Shown here: piece by piece, positions 1-9,580 of the stretch | How the letters are laid out: every line of letters begins with the position of its first letter | How positions within the stretch are numbered: the stretch's first letter is position 1 | Assembly (NCBI GenBank): GCA_028695495.1 | Contig: JAQVIX010000004.1 | Span: 1 to 64,000, forward strand | Reading direction: 5' to 3' | DNA length: 64,000 nucleotides | Source of the DNA: Candidatus Cloacimonadota bacterium | Lineage (GTDB): Bacteria > Cloacimonadota > Cloacimonadia > Cloacimonadales > Cloacimonadaceae | Position numbers and translations under genes: made by a program | The notes under the pieces: generated by a model | Told to the model about the DNA's origin: nothing | The model's database searches: none | Seen by the model: the letters and a program-made list of their open reading frames with translations, nothing else

Positions 1-1388
1 GCCAAAGCCTGATGGATACCTTCGATGAGATTTATATCCTGGATTTGCATGGCAATGTAAAGAAGAAAGAGAAAAGCCCCGATGGTGGCAAAGACGAGAA
101 TGTATTTGATATTCAGCAGGGAACGGCGATCATCCTGATGGTAAAAGGCACCGAAGTAAAAGAAAAGAAGGTGTATCATCAGGAGCTATATGGGCTTAGG
201 GAAGAGAAATTTGACTGGCTCAATAGCAAACGTTTTTCCAGCCGGAATTACAAAGTAATCAAGCCTAAGGCGCCTTTTTACCTTTTCCATCCGGAAACCA
301 AGGGTAGCGAGTATTATCTCAAATGGCAGAGTCTGCCGGAAATCTTCCCAATCAATAGCGTGGGGATAGTCACCGCCAGAGATTCTCTTACCATCAAAGA
401 AAGCGAGCAGGAATTGCGCAATACCATCCACCAATTTGCCGCCCTGGAGCCTGAGATGGCAAGAATTGCCTATCGCTTGGGCAAAGATGTGCGGGATTGG
501 AAGATCGAATGGGCACAGCGCGACCTAAAAGAAAGCGGTTTGGCGGATACAAACATCGTTCCCATCCTATACCGCCCTTTTGATACACGATATACCTATT
601 ATACGGGGAATAGCAGCGGCTTTCACTGCCGCCCGCGAAATGAGGTGATGCGGCATATGCGGGGTGAAAATCTGGCTTTGATCACCCACAAAAGAGAAGA
701 ACTAAGTCTGCCCTGGGGACACGTTTTAGTTACTGCCAATATTTCCGAGCATGGTGTATTATCTTCAAAAACTACGAGTTACCATTTCCCCCTCTACCTT
801 TATCCAAACTCAGCCAAAGAAGACCGGTGGGATGGCACACAGCGGGATTACAATATCGCTGCTAAGCTATTGGAACGCTTGCAAAAACAGTGGCAGGATT
901 TTAAGGCAGAGCAGCTTTTTTATTACGTTTATGCCATCTTGCACAGCAAGCTCTATCGGGAGCGTTTTGCCCAATATCTGCGCCTGGATTTTCCGCGAAT
1001 ACCTTTTGCGGAGGATTATGAGCTATTTAGCAAGTTGGCAGATTATGGCAAAGAGCTTGCCGATTTGCATTTGCTAAAAAGCCCGCGTTTAAACAAGCTG
1101 GCAGTTCGCTATCTGGGCAAAGGCACGAATGACCAGGTGGATGAGATCAAATATGATGCCAAAAAAGGCACGCTAAGGATCAATCCGGATAAGCATTTTG
1201 AGGGGATTACGCCGGATATTTGGAATTACCATATCGGCGGCTATCAGGTGCTAAATAAATACCTCAAAGACCGCAAAGGTAGGACGCTTATTGACCCCAT
1301 CCACTATTGCCGGGTGGCAAGCACTTTGGCTTTAACGATAGAACTACAAGCCAAAATAGACAAAGATTTTGCTGCTATATTAGAATAG
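1..1388 (+). CDS. Type ISP restriction-modification enzyme, C-terminal part (5' end outside window)
   Basis: The reading frame is open from the first bases (codons before the ATG at 12 read Q-S-L) and ends at 1388, so this is the C-terminal part of a larger gene. The residues after the ATG, TFDEIYILDLHGN and then KDENVFDIQQGTAI, match the stretch that follows the methyltransferase core in type ISP (LlaBIII/LlaGI-like) enzymes, where helicase, N6-adenine methyltransferase and target recognition lie in one polypeptide. The rest (about 460 residues) corresponds to the target-recognition and C-terminal region. The nuclease, helicase and methylase motifs would lie upstream and cannot be judged here. 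No stop codon or frameshift is visible in the part shown. A solitary type IIG-like methylase-nuclease is a less likely alternative. Confidence 0.8.
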   Translation, partial: QSLMDTFDEIYILDLHGNVKKKEKSPDGGKDENVFDIQQGTAIILMVKGTEVKEKKVYHQELYGLREEKFDWLNSKRFSSRNYKVIKPKAPFYLFHPETKGSEYYLKWQSLPEIFPINSVGIVTARDSLTIKESEQELRNTIHQFAALEPEMARIAYRLGKDVRDWKIEWAQRDLKESGLADTNIVPILYRPFDTRYTYYTGNSSGFHCRPRNEVMRHMRGENLALITHKREELSLPWGHVLVTANISEHGVLSSKTTSYHFPLYLYPNSAKEDRWDGTQRDYNIAAKLLERLQKQWQDFKAEQLFYYVYAILHSKLYRERFAQYLRLDFPRIPFAEDYELFSKLADYGKELADLHLLKSPRLNKLAVRYLGKGTNDQVDEIKYDAKKGTLRINPDKHFEGITPDIWNYHIGGYQVLNKYLKDRKGRTLIDPIHYCRVASTLALTIELQAKIDKDFAAILE

Positions 1389-1553
1389 AATTGCTTCAAT
1401 GATATTGCAAACACAGAGAACAAATAGGATATTGTGGCGATTAAGCCAATCTTGAGGCTGTCTTGAATGCCAAAACATGCCTGCCGAAAGGAACCCCGTT
1501 AGGGGTGGCATTTTAGATAGCAATCGCGTTATGTAGCAATATGATAAATAAAA

Positions 1554-1627
1554 CCCCAGCCCTATTCACTATTTATGGCAGAAAACTTAGGGGAGTTTTC
1601 TGCCATAAATAGTGAATAGGGCTGGGG
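1554..1627. repeat. Perfect 34-bp palindrome with 6-nt loop
   Basis: Arms 1554-1587 and 1594-1627 are exact reverse complements, separated by TAGGGG. The flanks are ATAAAACCCC on the left and GGGGGATAAAAAGATAAT on the right. The same flanks surround another perfect palindrome at 62127-62196 whose arm sequence is largely different, so the two are members of one family. In the cell it could extrude as a cruciform or form a very stable RNA hairpin. The last codon of the R-M gene is about 165 bases upstream and no U-tract follows, so a plain terminator is not a good explanation. Confidence 0.9.
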
Positions 1628-1660
1628 GATAAAAAGATAATCATCAAAACGCAACCATTA

Positions 1661-1717
1661 CCCAGGGTGATATTGCCCAAAACAAGCAAGCTCATTTTGG
1701 GCAAGAACACCCTGGGC
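1661..1717. repeat. Secondary hairpin of the palindrome-associated repeat module
   Basis: CCCAGGGTG and its reverse complement CACCCTGGG form outer arms, and an inner pair is TTGCCCAAAA/TTTTGGGCAA around GCAAGCTC. The same layout occurs at 26665-26753 and 62212-62290, always followed or preceded by a GGTTTAG...AACC(A/G)CTG stretch and a short hairpin of the type GTCCC(N)GGGAC. At 1661 the module lies 33 bases after the perfect palindrome, as it does in the 62-kb copy. Confidence 0.75.
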
Positions 1718-2049
1718 TACTTAAACCGCTGCCCCTGATGGGGCAAGATTGGCTGCATGTCCACATATCTTAGGAAATAACTACATCCAAATCCATTGAG
1801 AATTAGCTACCATGCTTGAACTTGAGTCCTTTTCGCTGCCAACACCGGCAAGAGTGATATTGACTTCAAATGGCAGATACAGCATACTTCAATAAGCTTT
1901 ACAGTATATTTTCTTTCTCGGTGGTAAAAAAAACCAGTGCTTTCGGGGTTCTCGGTGGTTCAAAAAAACTTTAGTCATCCGTATTATCCGCTAAATCCTT
2001 GTAATTGCTCAATATACGTGAAGATAATCCCACCCTCACCAAAATAAAT

Positions 2050-2180
2050 TCCGTTTTGTCTATACCTTGTCCACTATAGGGATATTGTGAGGCTTATGCG
2101 AAGCAATTCCAAGATAAGCAATCACCTGGTCGCAGATTCTGTAAAAGGTGTGCCTAAGTCACGGGGCGAAGCTGTAAGCG
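2050..2180 (+). repeat. Degenerate copy of the CTTGTCCACTATAGGG repeat
   Basis: It contains TTTTGTCTATACCTTGTCC and CACTATAGGGATATTG at the start and GTGCCTAAGTCACGGGGCGA at the end, both shared with copies at 22.73-22.86, 30.03-30.15 and (reverse) 54.68-54.79 kb. The middle part differs. It ends about 95 bases before the ferredoxin start. Confidence 0.65.
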
Positions 2181-2218
2181 TCAAAGCTGTTTTGAAAGAA
2201 AAAAGCTCAAGATTTTCC

Positions 2219-2245
2219 TTGACTGATAAACGCACATAATATAGC
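2219..2245 (+). promoter_or_regulatory. Possible promoter for the ferredoxin gene
   Basis: TTGACT at 2219-2224 is followed after 15 bases by TATAGC at 2240-2245. The spacer is shorter than ideal and the -10 box is imperfect, so this is only a candidate. It lies about 25 bases upstream of the ribosome-binding site (AAGGAG) of the ferredoxin gene. Confidence 0.3.
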
Positions 2246-2275
2246 TTGACTTCAAAAATATTAAGGAGCTGAATC

Positions 2276-2446
2276 ATGGCAGTAAAGATCGATAAAGAGA
2301 CCTGCATCGGTTGCGGAGCTTGCGTTGACGTATGCCCCGTAAGTGCCCTCAGTATGGAAGGCGATAAAGCTGTGGTAGATGAAGGAACTTGCATTGATTG
2401 CGGAGCCTGCATCGCCACTTGTCCTACCGGGGCAATCAGCGAGTAA
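2276..2446 (+). CDS. 2[4Fe-4S] ferredoxin
   Basis: A 56-residue low-potential electron carrier, acting in the cytoplasm between oxidoreductases such as pyruvate:ferredoxin oxidoreductase and hydrogenases in anaerobes. Two cluster-binding motifs are complete: CIGCGACVDVCP (Cys at 10, 13, 16, 20) and CIDCGACIATCP (Cys at 39, 42, 45, 49). The length is the classical clostridial-type size. The start is preceded by AAGGAG seven bases upstream. It stands alone between repeats and a terminator at 2474-2514, so it is probably transcribed on its own. The reverse-strand reading frames through it are shadows. Confidence 0.95.
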   Translation: MAVKIDKETCIGCGACVDVCPVSALSMEGDKAVVDEGTCIDCGACIATCPTGAISE

Positions 2447-2473
2447 CAATCCAAATTAACCCGCTTTAGATTC

Positions 2474-2514
2474 GAGGTGGAGCACGCTTAACCGGCTTAC
2501 TCCACCTCTTTTTT
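2474..2514 (+). terminator. Rho-independent terminator after ferredoxin
   Basis: GAGGTGGAG (2474-2482) pairs with CTCCACCTC (2500-2508) and is followed by six T. It separates the ferredoxin gene from the beta-helix gene that starts at 2534. Confidence 0.85.
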
Positions 2515-2533
2515 GGCGATAGGGAGATGACAA

Positions 2534-5083
2534 ATGAAACATCTAATTCTTTTCACTACATGCCTTTTGAGCGTTTTAGCCTTGGCTGCCATAGAGGTAT
2601 CTGGCACGGTATCTGGCACCTGGACTGCTGCCGATAACCCGTACCAAATCGTGGGAGATATTTTAATCCCCGCCGGCAGCGTGCTCACCATTCAGCCCGG
2701 CGTGATAGTAGAAGCCACGGGAAACTATCGCATCAATGCCGAGGGCAGCATTCAAGCCATTGGCACTCCTGCGGATAGCATTTACTTTCAAAATGGGCAA
2801 GTTCCCGTCACCAATCTCTGGAAAGGCATCCACCTGGATAATCCGGGTGCAGAGAGCAATTTCCAGCATATCGTGATGGAATACGCCGAATATGGCATAA
2901 ACGCCGTAAATACGCCAATTGAGGTATCTTACAGCCGTTTTAGCTACAATCAGCGCGGGATGCATCTCTATGGCATTGGCAATGCGAATCCGCCAGTAAT
3001 GAATGTGCATCACAATTTGGTGGAACACAGCGCCCAAAACGGTATCCTGATTCCCCAAAACAGCAACGCCTGGGTGCATCATAACGAAGTGCGCTACAAC
3101 GGCACGGTAACTCAGTACTACGGCGCCATTCAGCTTTCCAATCAATCTCAGGGCGGGCAAAATAACCCCATCATCGAGCATAACTACATCCACCACAACT
3201 ATAAACAGGGGATTACCGCTTGGGACGTGATGGCTACAAATGCCATCAATCCCACTATTCGCCATAACCACATCGAGGCAAATCTCACGGGGATTTATCT
3301 TCTATACTCCAGCGGGATAGTGCACCACAATACTATTATTAATAACTTCATAGCCGGAGATGCCAATAGCGGGGCAGGGATCATGATAGGCGGTGCCACT
3401 TCGCATCCTTATATTGCCGAAAACATTATCACCGGTAACTTTACGGGGCTATATATCACCAGCAATGCCATGCCGGTATTGGGAAATATGGCAGACATCC
3501 ACCCCTGGGCTTATGGCAGAAACGTAATCCAAAATAATATCGATGAAAGCAACCTCTTGCACTCCGTTTATTGTGATAGCTACCCGCAAGCAAACAACAT
3601 CATCAAGGCGGAAAATAACGACTGGGGCGTGTATACCGCAGCGGAGATAGCCATTGGCATCAATGACCATAACTATAATCCCGCGCTACCTACCGTGGAT
3701 TTTGAACCCTGGTTCGAGCAAGAAGAAGAAGGCTATATATTAAGGGGCACTATCGGGATACCCATTTCCAAACAGAATCTGGAGCTACTGCTAAAAATCA
3801 TTGATTTTGAAAGCGGGGAGATACTCGCTCAGTACGACGTGGAAGAGGATCAATTTGGCGTACATTGCACAGTGGAGCGTCCTTTTTATGCCTATGTAGA
3901 GCCTTCCTATGCTTCAAATTATTGGGGCTTCGCCGGCAATGCAGAGAATCCGCAGCTTTTCACGCCGGATGGTGAAGATATCGATCTCGGCTTCATTGTT
4001 GTTAATCAATTTATCCCCTATTACAGTTTTGAAAAGGGCGAAGCGCAAACCATCGAAGGCAGAGAGATCTTCCCCATTGCCAAACGCTACCTGCTTTTTG
4101 CTCCTGAAGTAATAGACTACTTTTACGATGAAGGAGACTATCGCTATATCTACAAGCACAAATACCTTAGCGATGGCAATTGGCAGGAGATAAACTTCGG
4201 CATCGGGCAGATTTATAATAAACTCTATAATCAGGCGCATAATGAAAGCTGGGTCATGAATTATGTGGCAGATGGATTGCCCATCCAGTATAGCGTTACC
4301 GCTTTTATGGATAACGACGCCGGGCTCAGTTTTATGCTCCGAAATCCGGATGATAGCATCTATCGCCAGCGCTTTTTTGGCTATTCATTTAGCTACGATA
4401 AAAGCTATCTTTACGATGCCAATACTTATGCAAATTACTACTTAAGCACCCAGCATATAGACGCATCTCACTGGCGGGAATACCTGCACCCTGTAGAGAC
4501 GCTTGAGATTCCGGAGTTTCGCATCAGAGGCTTCAATACCTGCGGTACCACGGGATTTACCTTCGATATGTGGTGGCAGGCGCCGGGGCACTGGCAGCAC
4601 AATTATGTCTACTATGATATCTTTATGCAAGGAAGTGATGCCACGCCGAAGCTACTGGCAACTCTGGATTTTGCGCAAAACTACTATCAAAGCCCCTGCC
4701 TGCAAGCCAGTGGCTGGCAAGACTTTTGGGTGGAAGCGGTTTCTGAGACTGGTCCCCGCGTCATAAGCGAGCGCAAAGCCTTTGAATTCCCTTCATCCAA
4801 TGCCGAACTGGTGCAGATTCCAGAGATCAATATCTACCCCAATCCTTTGAGTTTTAGCCGGGCAGAAGGGCTTAGCATTTCTCAAAAAGGGCTAAAACAA
4901 GCGGAACTAAAGATTTACAACCTACGCGGACAGCTCGTTCACAAAGCGCCACTGGGCAAAGACGAGCATCTGTGGCAGGGGAAAGATATGAAAAACCAAG
5001 CGGTGGGTAGCGGCATCTACTTTCTGATGATCGAAAGTGAAGGGCGCCGCGCAATTCACCGAAAAATAAGCTTAATAAAGTAA
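2534..5083 (+). CDS. Secreted right-handed beta-helix protein with T9SS-type sorting domain
   Basis: 849 residues. The N-terminus (MKHLILFTTCLLSVLALAA) is a clear Sec signal peptide. Residues about 20-380 are rich in repeated N-x-I/V-x-x-N and HHN turns (IEHNYIHHN, IRHNHIEAN, VHHNTIINN), the pattern of parallel beta-helix proteins such as NosD-like and pectate-lyase-like folds. The middle (390-760) has no family I recognise. The last 80 residues carry IYPNPLSF, LKIYNLRGQLV and GSGIYFLMI, the FlgD-like T9SS type A sorting domain. The protein is therefore expected to be exported through the outer membrane and held at the surface or released. No catalytic site can be named; a carbohydrate-binding or polysaccharide-lyase role is only a guess. 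The start has a GGGAG ribosome-binding site seven bases upstream. Confidence 0.85.
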   Translation: MKHLILFTTCLLSVLALAAIEVSGTVSGTWTAADNPYQIVGDILIPAGSVLTIQPGVIVEATGNYRINAEGSIQAIGTPADSIYFQNGQVPVTNLWKGIHLDNPGAESNFQHIVMEYAEYGINAVNTPIEVSYSRFSYNQRGMHLYGIGNANPPVMNVHHNLVEHSAQNGILIPQNSNAWVHHNEVRYNGTVTQYYGAIQLSNQSQGGQNNPIIEHNYIHHNYKQGITAWDVMATNAINPTIRHNHIEANLTGIYLLYSSGIVHHNTIINNFIAGDANSGAGIMIGGATSHPYIAENIITGNFTGLYITSNAMPVLGNMADIHPWAYGRNVIQNNIDESNLLHSVYCDSYPQANNIIKAENNDWGVYTAAEIAIGINDHNYNPALPTVDFEPWFEQEEEGYILRGTIGIPISKQNLELLLKIIDFESGEILAQYDVEEDQFGVHCTVERPFYAYVEPSYASNYWGFAGNAENPQLFTPDGEDIDLGFIVVNQFIPYYSFEKGEAQTIEGREIFPIAKRYLLFAPEVIDYFYDEGDYRYIYKHKYLSDGNWQEINFGIGQIYNKLYNQAHNESWVMNYVADGLPIQYSVTAFMDNDAGLSFMLRNPDDSIYRQRFFGYSFSYDKSYLYDANTYANYYLSTQHIDASHWREYLHPVETLEIPEFRIRGFNTCGTTGFTFDMWWQAPGHWQHNYVYYDIFMQGSDATPKLLATLDFAQNYYQSPCLQASGWQDFWVEAVSETGPRVISERKAFEFPSSNAELVQIPEINIYPNPLSFSRAEGLSISQKGLKQAELKIYNLRGQLVHKAPLGKDEHLWQGKDMKNQAVGSGIYFLMIESEGRRAIHRKISLIK

Positions 5084-5210
5084 GAGAGCTAAGTGATAAG
5101 TTGCGTGGAAATGGCTGCAAAGCTCCAGGCGAAGATGCTGGAGGAATTGGAGTAAACATCCGGGGATGCTTTTATACGGCGCATCCCAGACCTAAAATAG
5201 ATAAAAATAA

Positions 5211-6509
<1,299 letters not shown>

Positions 6510-6522
6510 TCCGCTAATAGAT

Positions 6523-6564
6523 AAAGCCCGTATATAGTAGCTTAACTGTATGCGGGCTTTTTTT
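6523..6564 (+). terminator. Rho-independent terminator after eno
   Basis: AAAGCCCGTAT pairs with ATGCGGGCTTT (one G-T pair) and is followed by a run of T to 6564. It lies 14 bases after the eno stop codon. Confidence 0.9.
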
Positions 6565-6621
6565 GTCTCTTTATTTCCACAATCTAATCCGCAAAAGCAG
6601 TATTCAGAAATGTATATTATC

Positions 6622-6650
6622 TTTGCATTATCCAATAGACGCACTATACT
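6622..6650 (+). promoter_or_regulatory. Probable sigma-70-type promoter for ferritin
   Basis: TTTGCA (6622-6627), a 17-base spacer and TATACT (6645-6650) make a reasonable promoter about 80 bases upstream of the ferritin start. No Fur-box-like repeat is obvious around it. Confidence 0.45.
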
Positions 6651-6732
6651 ATTCTTATAGCGTCCAAATAGCGTGCAGTATTACTAAACAGTAATGAATA
6701 ATAAGAATTAGCTAAACCCCAATGGAGGAAAC

Positions 6733-7245
6733 ATGATTAATGAAAAACTGGCGAAAGCCATTAACGAACAAATAAATAAGGAGCTCTACTCTGAGTATCT
6801 TTATCTTTCAATGCAAGCGTGGTTTGCAAATGAAAGCCTGGATGGCATGGCAAGCTGGATGAATGCGCAGGCGCAGGAAGAGCACTTCCATGCTATGAAG
6901 TTCTTTAACTATCTGGTGGAGCGCGGCGCCCGCGTGATACTAAAAACCATCGAACAACCCACAGTGGATTTTGAAAGCCCCTTGCAGATCTTCAAGATGT
7001 CCTTGGAACATGAACAATTTGTAACCAAGAGCATCAACGAGCTGATGGATTTGGCGATCAAGGTCAACGACCACGCTACCCGCAGCTTCCTGCAATGGTA
7101 TGTGGATGAACAGGTTGAGGAAGAAGCTTCCGTAGATAAGATAGTAAATATGCTTCAGCGGATAGGAGACCATGGACACGGCATCATGATGATAGACCGT
7201 GATTTGGGTTCCCGCACTTTTACCCCTCCGGCTGAAGAGGAATAA
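6733..7245 (+). CDS. ftnA: Non-heme ferritin
   Basis: Stores iron as a ferric mineral in a 24-subunit cytoplasmic shell after oxidising Fe(II) at a di-iron centre. The 170 residues are one ferritin four-helix bundle. Ligand positions visible are Glu17 in KELYSEYLYLSM, Glu-Glu-His in AQEEHFHAMKF (around 49-53), Glu94 in LEHEQFV, and Gln/Glu in YVDEQVEEEASV. There is no axial methionine signature of bacterioferritin. The start is preceded by GGAGGAAAC. A promoter candidate sits at 6622-6650 and a hairpin at 7257-7298 follows. In an anaerobe it probably protects against iron-driven oxidative stress as well as storing iron. Confidence 0.95.
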   Translation: MINEKLAKAINEQINKELYSEYLYLSMQAWFANESLDGMASWMNAQAQEEHFHAMKFFNYLVERGARVILKTIEQPTVDFESPLQIFKMSLEHEQFVTKSINELMDLAIKVNDHATRSFLQWYVDEQVEEEASVDKIVNMLQRIGDHGHGIMMIDRDLGSRTFTPPAEEE

Positions 7246-7256
7246 TACCAATCATT

Positions 7257-7298
7257 AGAAGCCAGGGATCCGGTGTGTATCGGATCTCTCGGCTTCTT
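7257..7298 (+). terminator. Hairpin between ferritin and diguanylate cyclase, possible weak terminator
   Basis: AGAAGCC pairs with GGCTTCT, and inside it GATCCG pairs with CGGATC. There is no clear T-run after it, and the ribosome-binding site of the next gene follows within about 10 bases. It may be a weak terminator, or a structure that lowers read-through into the cyclase gene. Confidence 0.5.
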
Positions 7299-7318
7299 AT
7301 CCAAGATAAGGAGAACCA

Positions 7319-8275
7319 ATGGACTGTTTGCCGCAAGAGGGGCTTTACGCTCAGATACTTAATTCATCTGTTGTTGCCATCGGACTTACAGACCTTCAGG
7401 GGCGATATTGCGTAGTAAACCCCGCCTGGTCTGAATTATTGGGTTATAGCGAAGCGGAAGCCAGCGAACTATGTATTTCGGATGTAACGCCGGAGGAAAA
7501 CAGGTCTGAAAGCGAAAACAATTACAATCGGCTAATTACCGGACAAGTAACCCAGATTCGGATTCGCCGCGAGTATCTTTGCAAGGACGGTTCGCGGATT
7601 TGGGCAGACCTGCATGTATCTCCCTTAAGAAATACCGAGAACGAGATTATAGGCATATTGGGAATATTTATCAGTATCGATACCCTGGTATCTGCCGAAA
7701 ATGAGCTGCAAAGAATCAATCAGGAGCTAAGCCAATCCAATCAGGAATTGATAGAGCTAAACCACAAGCTGAATAGGATGGCGCGGCGAGACCAGCTTAC
7801 CGGACTCTACAACCGCCGGGTATTGGATGAGAACCTGGAATATGAGATGGAGCGTAGCCGGCGTAATAAACGTGGCTTTACCCTGGCAATGGCGGATTTG
7901 GACGATTTTAAGAAGGTGAATGATACTTACGGGCATCCTTGCGGGGATGAGGTACTAAAAGCAGTGGCGAAAACCATGAAAGAAGCGCTGCGCACGGTGG
8001 ATACCGTGGGGCGTTGGGGTGGCGAGGAGTTCCTGGTAATCCTGCCAGAAACCTCTGCCGAAGACGCCGCCAAAGTGTTAAACCGTATTCGCGAGAAGAT
8101 CAAGGATTTGGTGGTGAATTGCGAAGAAAATCAGATAAGCATCAGCATCTCCATTGGCATGAGCTCTTGCGATAGGGATTGCCCTAAAGACGAAATAATA
8201 AAAGAAGCCGATCTCGCCTTATACGAAGCGAAGAAACGGGGGAAAAACCGCGTTATCTGCTATCAGAATATCTAA
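7319..8275 (+). CDS. PAS-GGDEF diguanylate cyclase
   Basis: Makes the second messenger c-di-GMP from two GTP. Of its 318 residues, about 8-125 form a PAS domain with PAC tail (AIGLTDLQGRYCVVNPAWSE, then KDGSRIWADLHVSPL), about 125-160 a coiled-coil linker rich in Glu, Asn and Leu, and about 160-318 a GGDEF domain. The catalytic motif reads GGEEF (WGGEEFLVILPE), an active variant. The RxxD inhibitory site upstream cannot be confirmed by eye. No transmembrane segment is present, so the sensor is cytoplasmic and may bind a small ligand or cofactor. The ATG is preceded by AAGGAG. It converges on pyrF with a single base between the two stop codons. Confidence 0.93.
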   Translation: MDCLPQEGLYAQILNSSVVAIGLTDLQGRYCVVNPAWSELLGYSEAEASELCISDVTPEENRSESENNYNRLITGQVTQIRIRREYLCKDGSRIWADLHVSPLRNTENEIIGILGIFISIDTLVSAENELQRINQELSQSNQELIELNHKLNRMARRDQLTGLYNRRVLDENLEYEMERSRRNKRGFTLAMADLDDFKKVNDTYGHPCGDEVLKAVAKTMKEALRTVDTVGRWGGEEFLVILPETSAEDAAKVLNRIREKIKDLVVNCEENQISISISIGMSSCDRDCPKDEIIKEADLALYEAKKRGKNRVICYQNI

Positions 8276-8276
8276 G

Positions 8277-9044
8277 CTAAACGAGTTCTTTGGCAGCCGC
8301 GGCGGCGGCTTGAGCAAAATCCTCGCCCTTGCTGGCAAAGATGATGCCGCGCGAGCTATTTACCAAGATGCGCGGATCTTCCGGGCTATGAATGGCATAG
8401 CTAAGTACTGCCTGCAAATCCCCACCCTGCGCACCCACGCCGGGAATCAGAAGCAATCTGCCTTCCAAAAGCTTGCGCATTAGCGCCAAATCCGCCGTTT
8501 GCGTAGCGCCCACCACTGCCCCCAGCCGCTCGATGGGATATTGGTTTATCCACTTTGCTACCCGTTCTTTAAGATTTTCCTTTTGAAAGAAATCCTCTGC
8601 CGAGGGGTTTGAAGTAAGCGCCAAAGCAAAGGCAAAGCTATGTTCTATCTCCAGTATCGGCTCCATTACATCCCTGCCCATAAGGGGGTTGATGGTAATG
8701 GCATCCACTTTTAGCTCCCGAAAGAATGCCTTGGCATAGCCCGCCATGGTAGAGCCGATATCCCCCACCTTTGAGTCCAGGATAACCGGTATTTCTGCCG
8801 GAATATGCGCCACCGTGTAGTACAAAGCTTCCAGCCCGCGGCTGCCATCTGCCAGATAAAAGGCGAGATTGGGCTTATATGCCGCCGCATACTGATAGGT
8901 AGCATCGATGATCGCTTTATTGAATTCCCAGATGGGGTTTGCCGCACCCAAAACCACTTTCGGCAGCTTTTCCAGTTGGGAATCCAGCCCAATAGAGAGC
9001 CGGCTTCCCAACTGTTCAAAGCGGGCATGATATTTATACCACAT
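8277..9044 (-). CDS. pyrF: Orotidine 5'-phosphate decarboxylase (type 2)
   Basis: Last step of de novo UMP synthesis: decarboxylates OMP. The 255 residues carry [20 protein letters not shown], corresponding to the Lys-x-x-Asp catalytic array with the GDIGST spacing of the type 2 subfamily, followed by [11 protein letters not shown]. The C-terminal [11 protein letters not shown] and [10 protein letters not shown] give the phosphate-binding loop. The start codon overlaps the end of pyrR by 11 bases, so translation is probably coupled. Together with pyrR, and in line with the carboxylase genes upstream, it appears to be the end of one long transcript. Confidence 0.95.
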   Translation of the reverse strand: MWYKYHARFEQLGSRLSIGLDSQLEKLPKVVLGAANPIWEFNKAIIDATYQYAAAYKPNLAFYLADGSRGLEALYYTVAHIPAEIPVILDSKVGDIGSTMAGYAKAFFRELKVDAITINPLMGRDVMEPILEIEHSFAFALALTSNPSAEDFFQKENLKERVAKWINQYPIERLGAVVGATQTADLALMRKLLEGRLLLIPGVGAQGGDLQAVLSYAIHSPEDPRILVNSSRGIIFASKGEDFAQAAAAAAKELV

Positions 9045-9570
9045 ATATCTTTACACTATCCTCACCATCGAGATCGGCAAGCATTACTTTGATGATTTCC
9101 TCTTTGGAAGTAGGCACATTTTTGCCCACGTAATCTGCCTTGATGGGAAGCTCGCGATGTCCGCGATCGATCAAAACCGCCAGCTGTATCTGCCTTGGAC
9201 GCCCAAAATCCATCAAAGCATCGATGGCGGCGCGCACGGTTCTGCCGGTATAGAGCACATCATCCACCAATACCACGATGCTATCCTCGATATCAAAATC
9301 CACTTGCGAACCCTTGATTACCGGCTGATGCGAGATGGTGGAAAGATCGTCCCTATACAGGGTGATATCCAAAAGACCCACCGGTATTTCCTGGTTTGAA
9401 ATCAGCTTCAGATAGTTTGAAAGCCGTTCTGCCAAAGGTACGCCGCGGGAACGGATACCCACTAAACGGATGCGTTCCAGCCCGCGATTTTGTTCGATGA
9501 TTTCATGCGCCATGCGTTGTATGCTGCGCTCAATTTGGGCGCTATCCATGATTTGGCTTTTGAGTTGCAC
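9034..9570 (-). CDS. pyrR: PyrR: pyrimidine regulator / uracil phosphoribosyltransferase
   Basis: PyrR proteins bind the pyr mRNA in a UMP-dependent way and also convert uracil and PRPP to UMP. The 178 residues contain the PRPP-binding signature [19 protein letters not shown] and the family motifs [18 protein letters not shown] and [13 protein letters not shown]. The start is a GTG at 9570, chosen because AAGGAG stands six bases upstream and no ATG with a comparable site is near; the next ATG (MDSAQ...) would drop seven residues. It starts 10 bases after the stop of the biotin-carrier carboxyltransferase. Whether it regulates by attenuation here is not known: I saw no clear PyrR-binding loop upstream. 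Confidence 0.93.
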   Translation of the reverse strand: MQLKSQIMDSAQIERSIQRMAHEIIEQNRGLERIRLVGIRSRGVPLAERLSNYLKLISNQEIPVGLLDITLYRDDLSTISHQPVIKGSQVDFDIEDSIVVLVDDVLYTGRTVRAAIDALMDFGRPRQIQLAVLIDRGHRELPIKADYVGKNVPTSKEEIIKVMLADLDGEDSVKIYVV

Positions 9571-9580
9571 TTTGTTCTCC

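Larger units (their letters stand above)
1389..2275. other. Intergenic repeat region between R-M gene and ferredoxin
   Basis: No plausible gene is present. From left to right: a sequence at 1453-1476 resembling the terminal repeat of the MITE family (GAGGCTGTC then TGCCAAAAC), a short GGAACCCCGTTAGGGG-type hairpin near 1491-1506, the perfect palindrome 1554-1627, a second hairpin at 1661-1717, and a degenerate copy (about 2050-2180) of the CTTGTCCACTATAGGGATATT repeat found intact at 22.7, 30.0 and 54.7 kb. Only the last 60 bases look like a promoter region for the ferredoxin gene. Confidence 0.7.

Noticed and set aside
6606-6630. dif-like site (ATGTATATTAT core)
   Set aside because: Only the central part resembles the dif consensus; the outer arm bases do not match, and the stretch overlaps the ferritin promoter.
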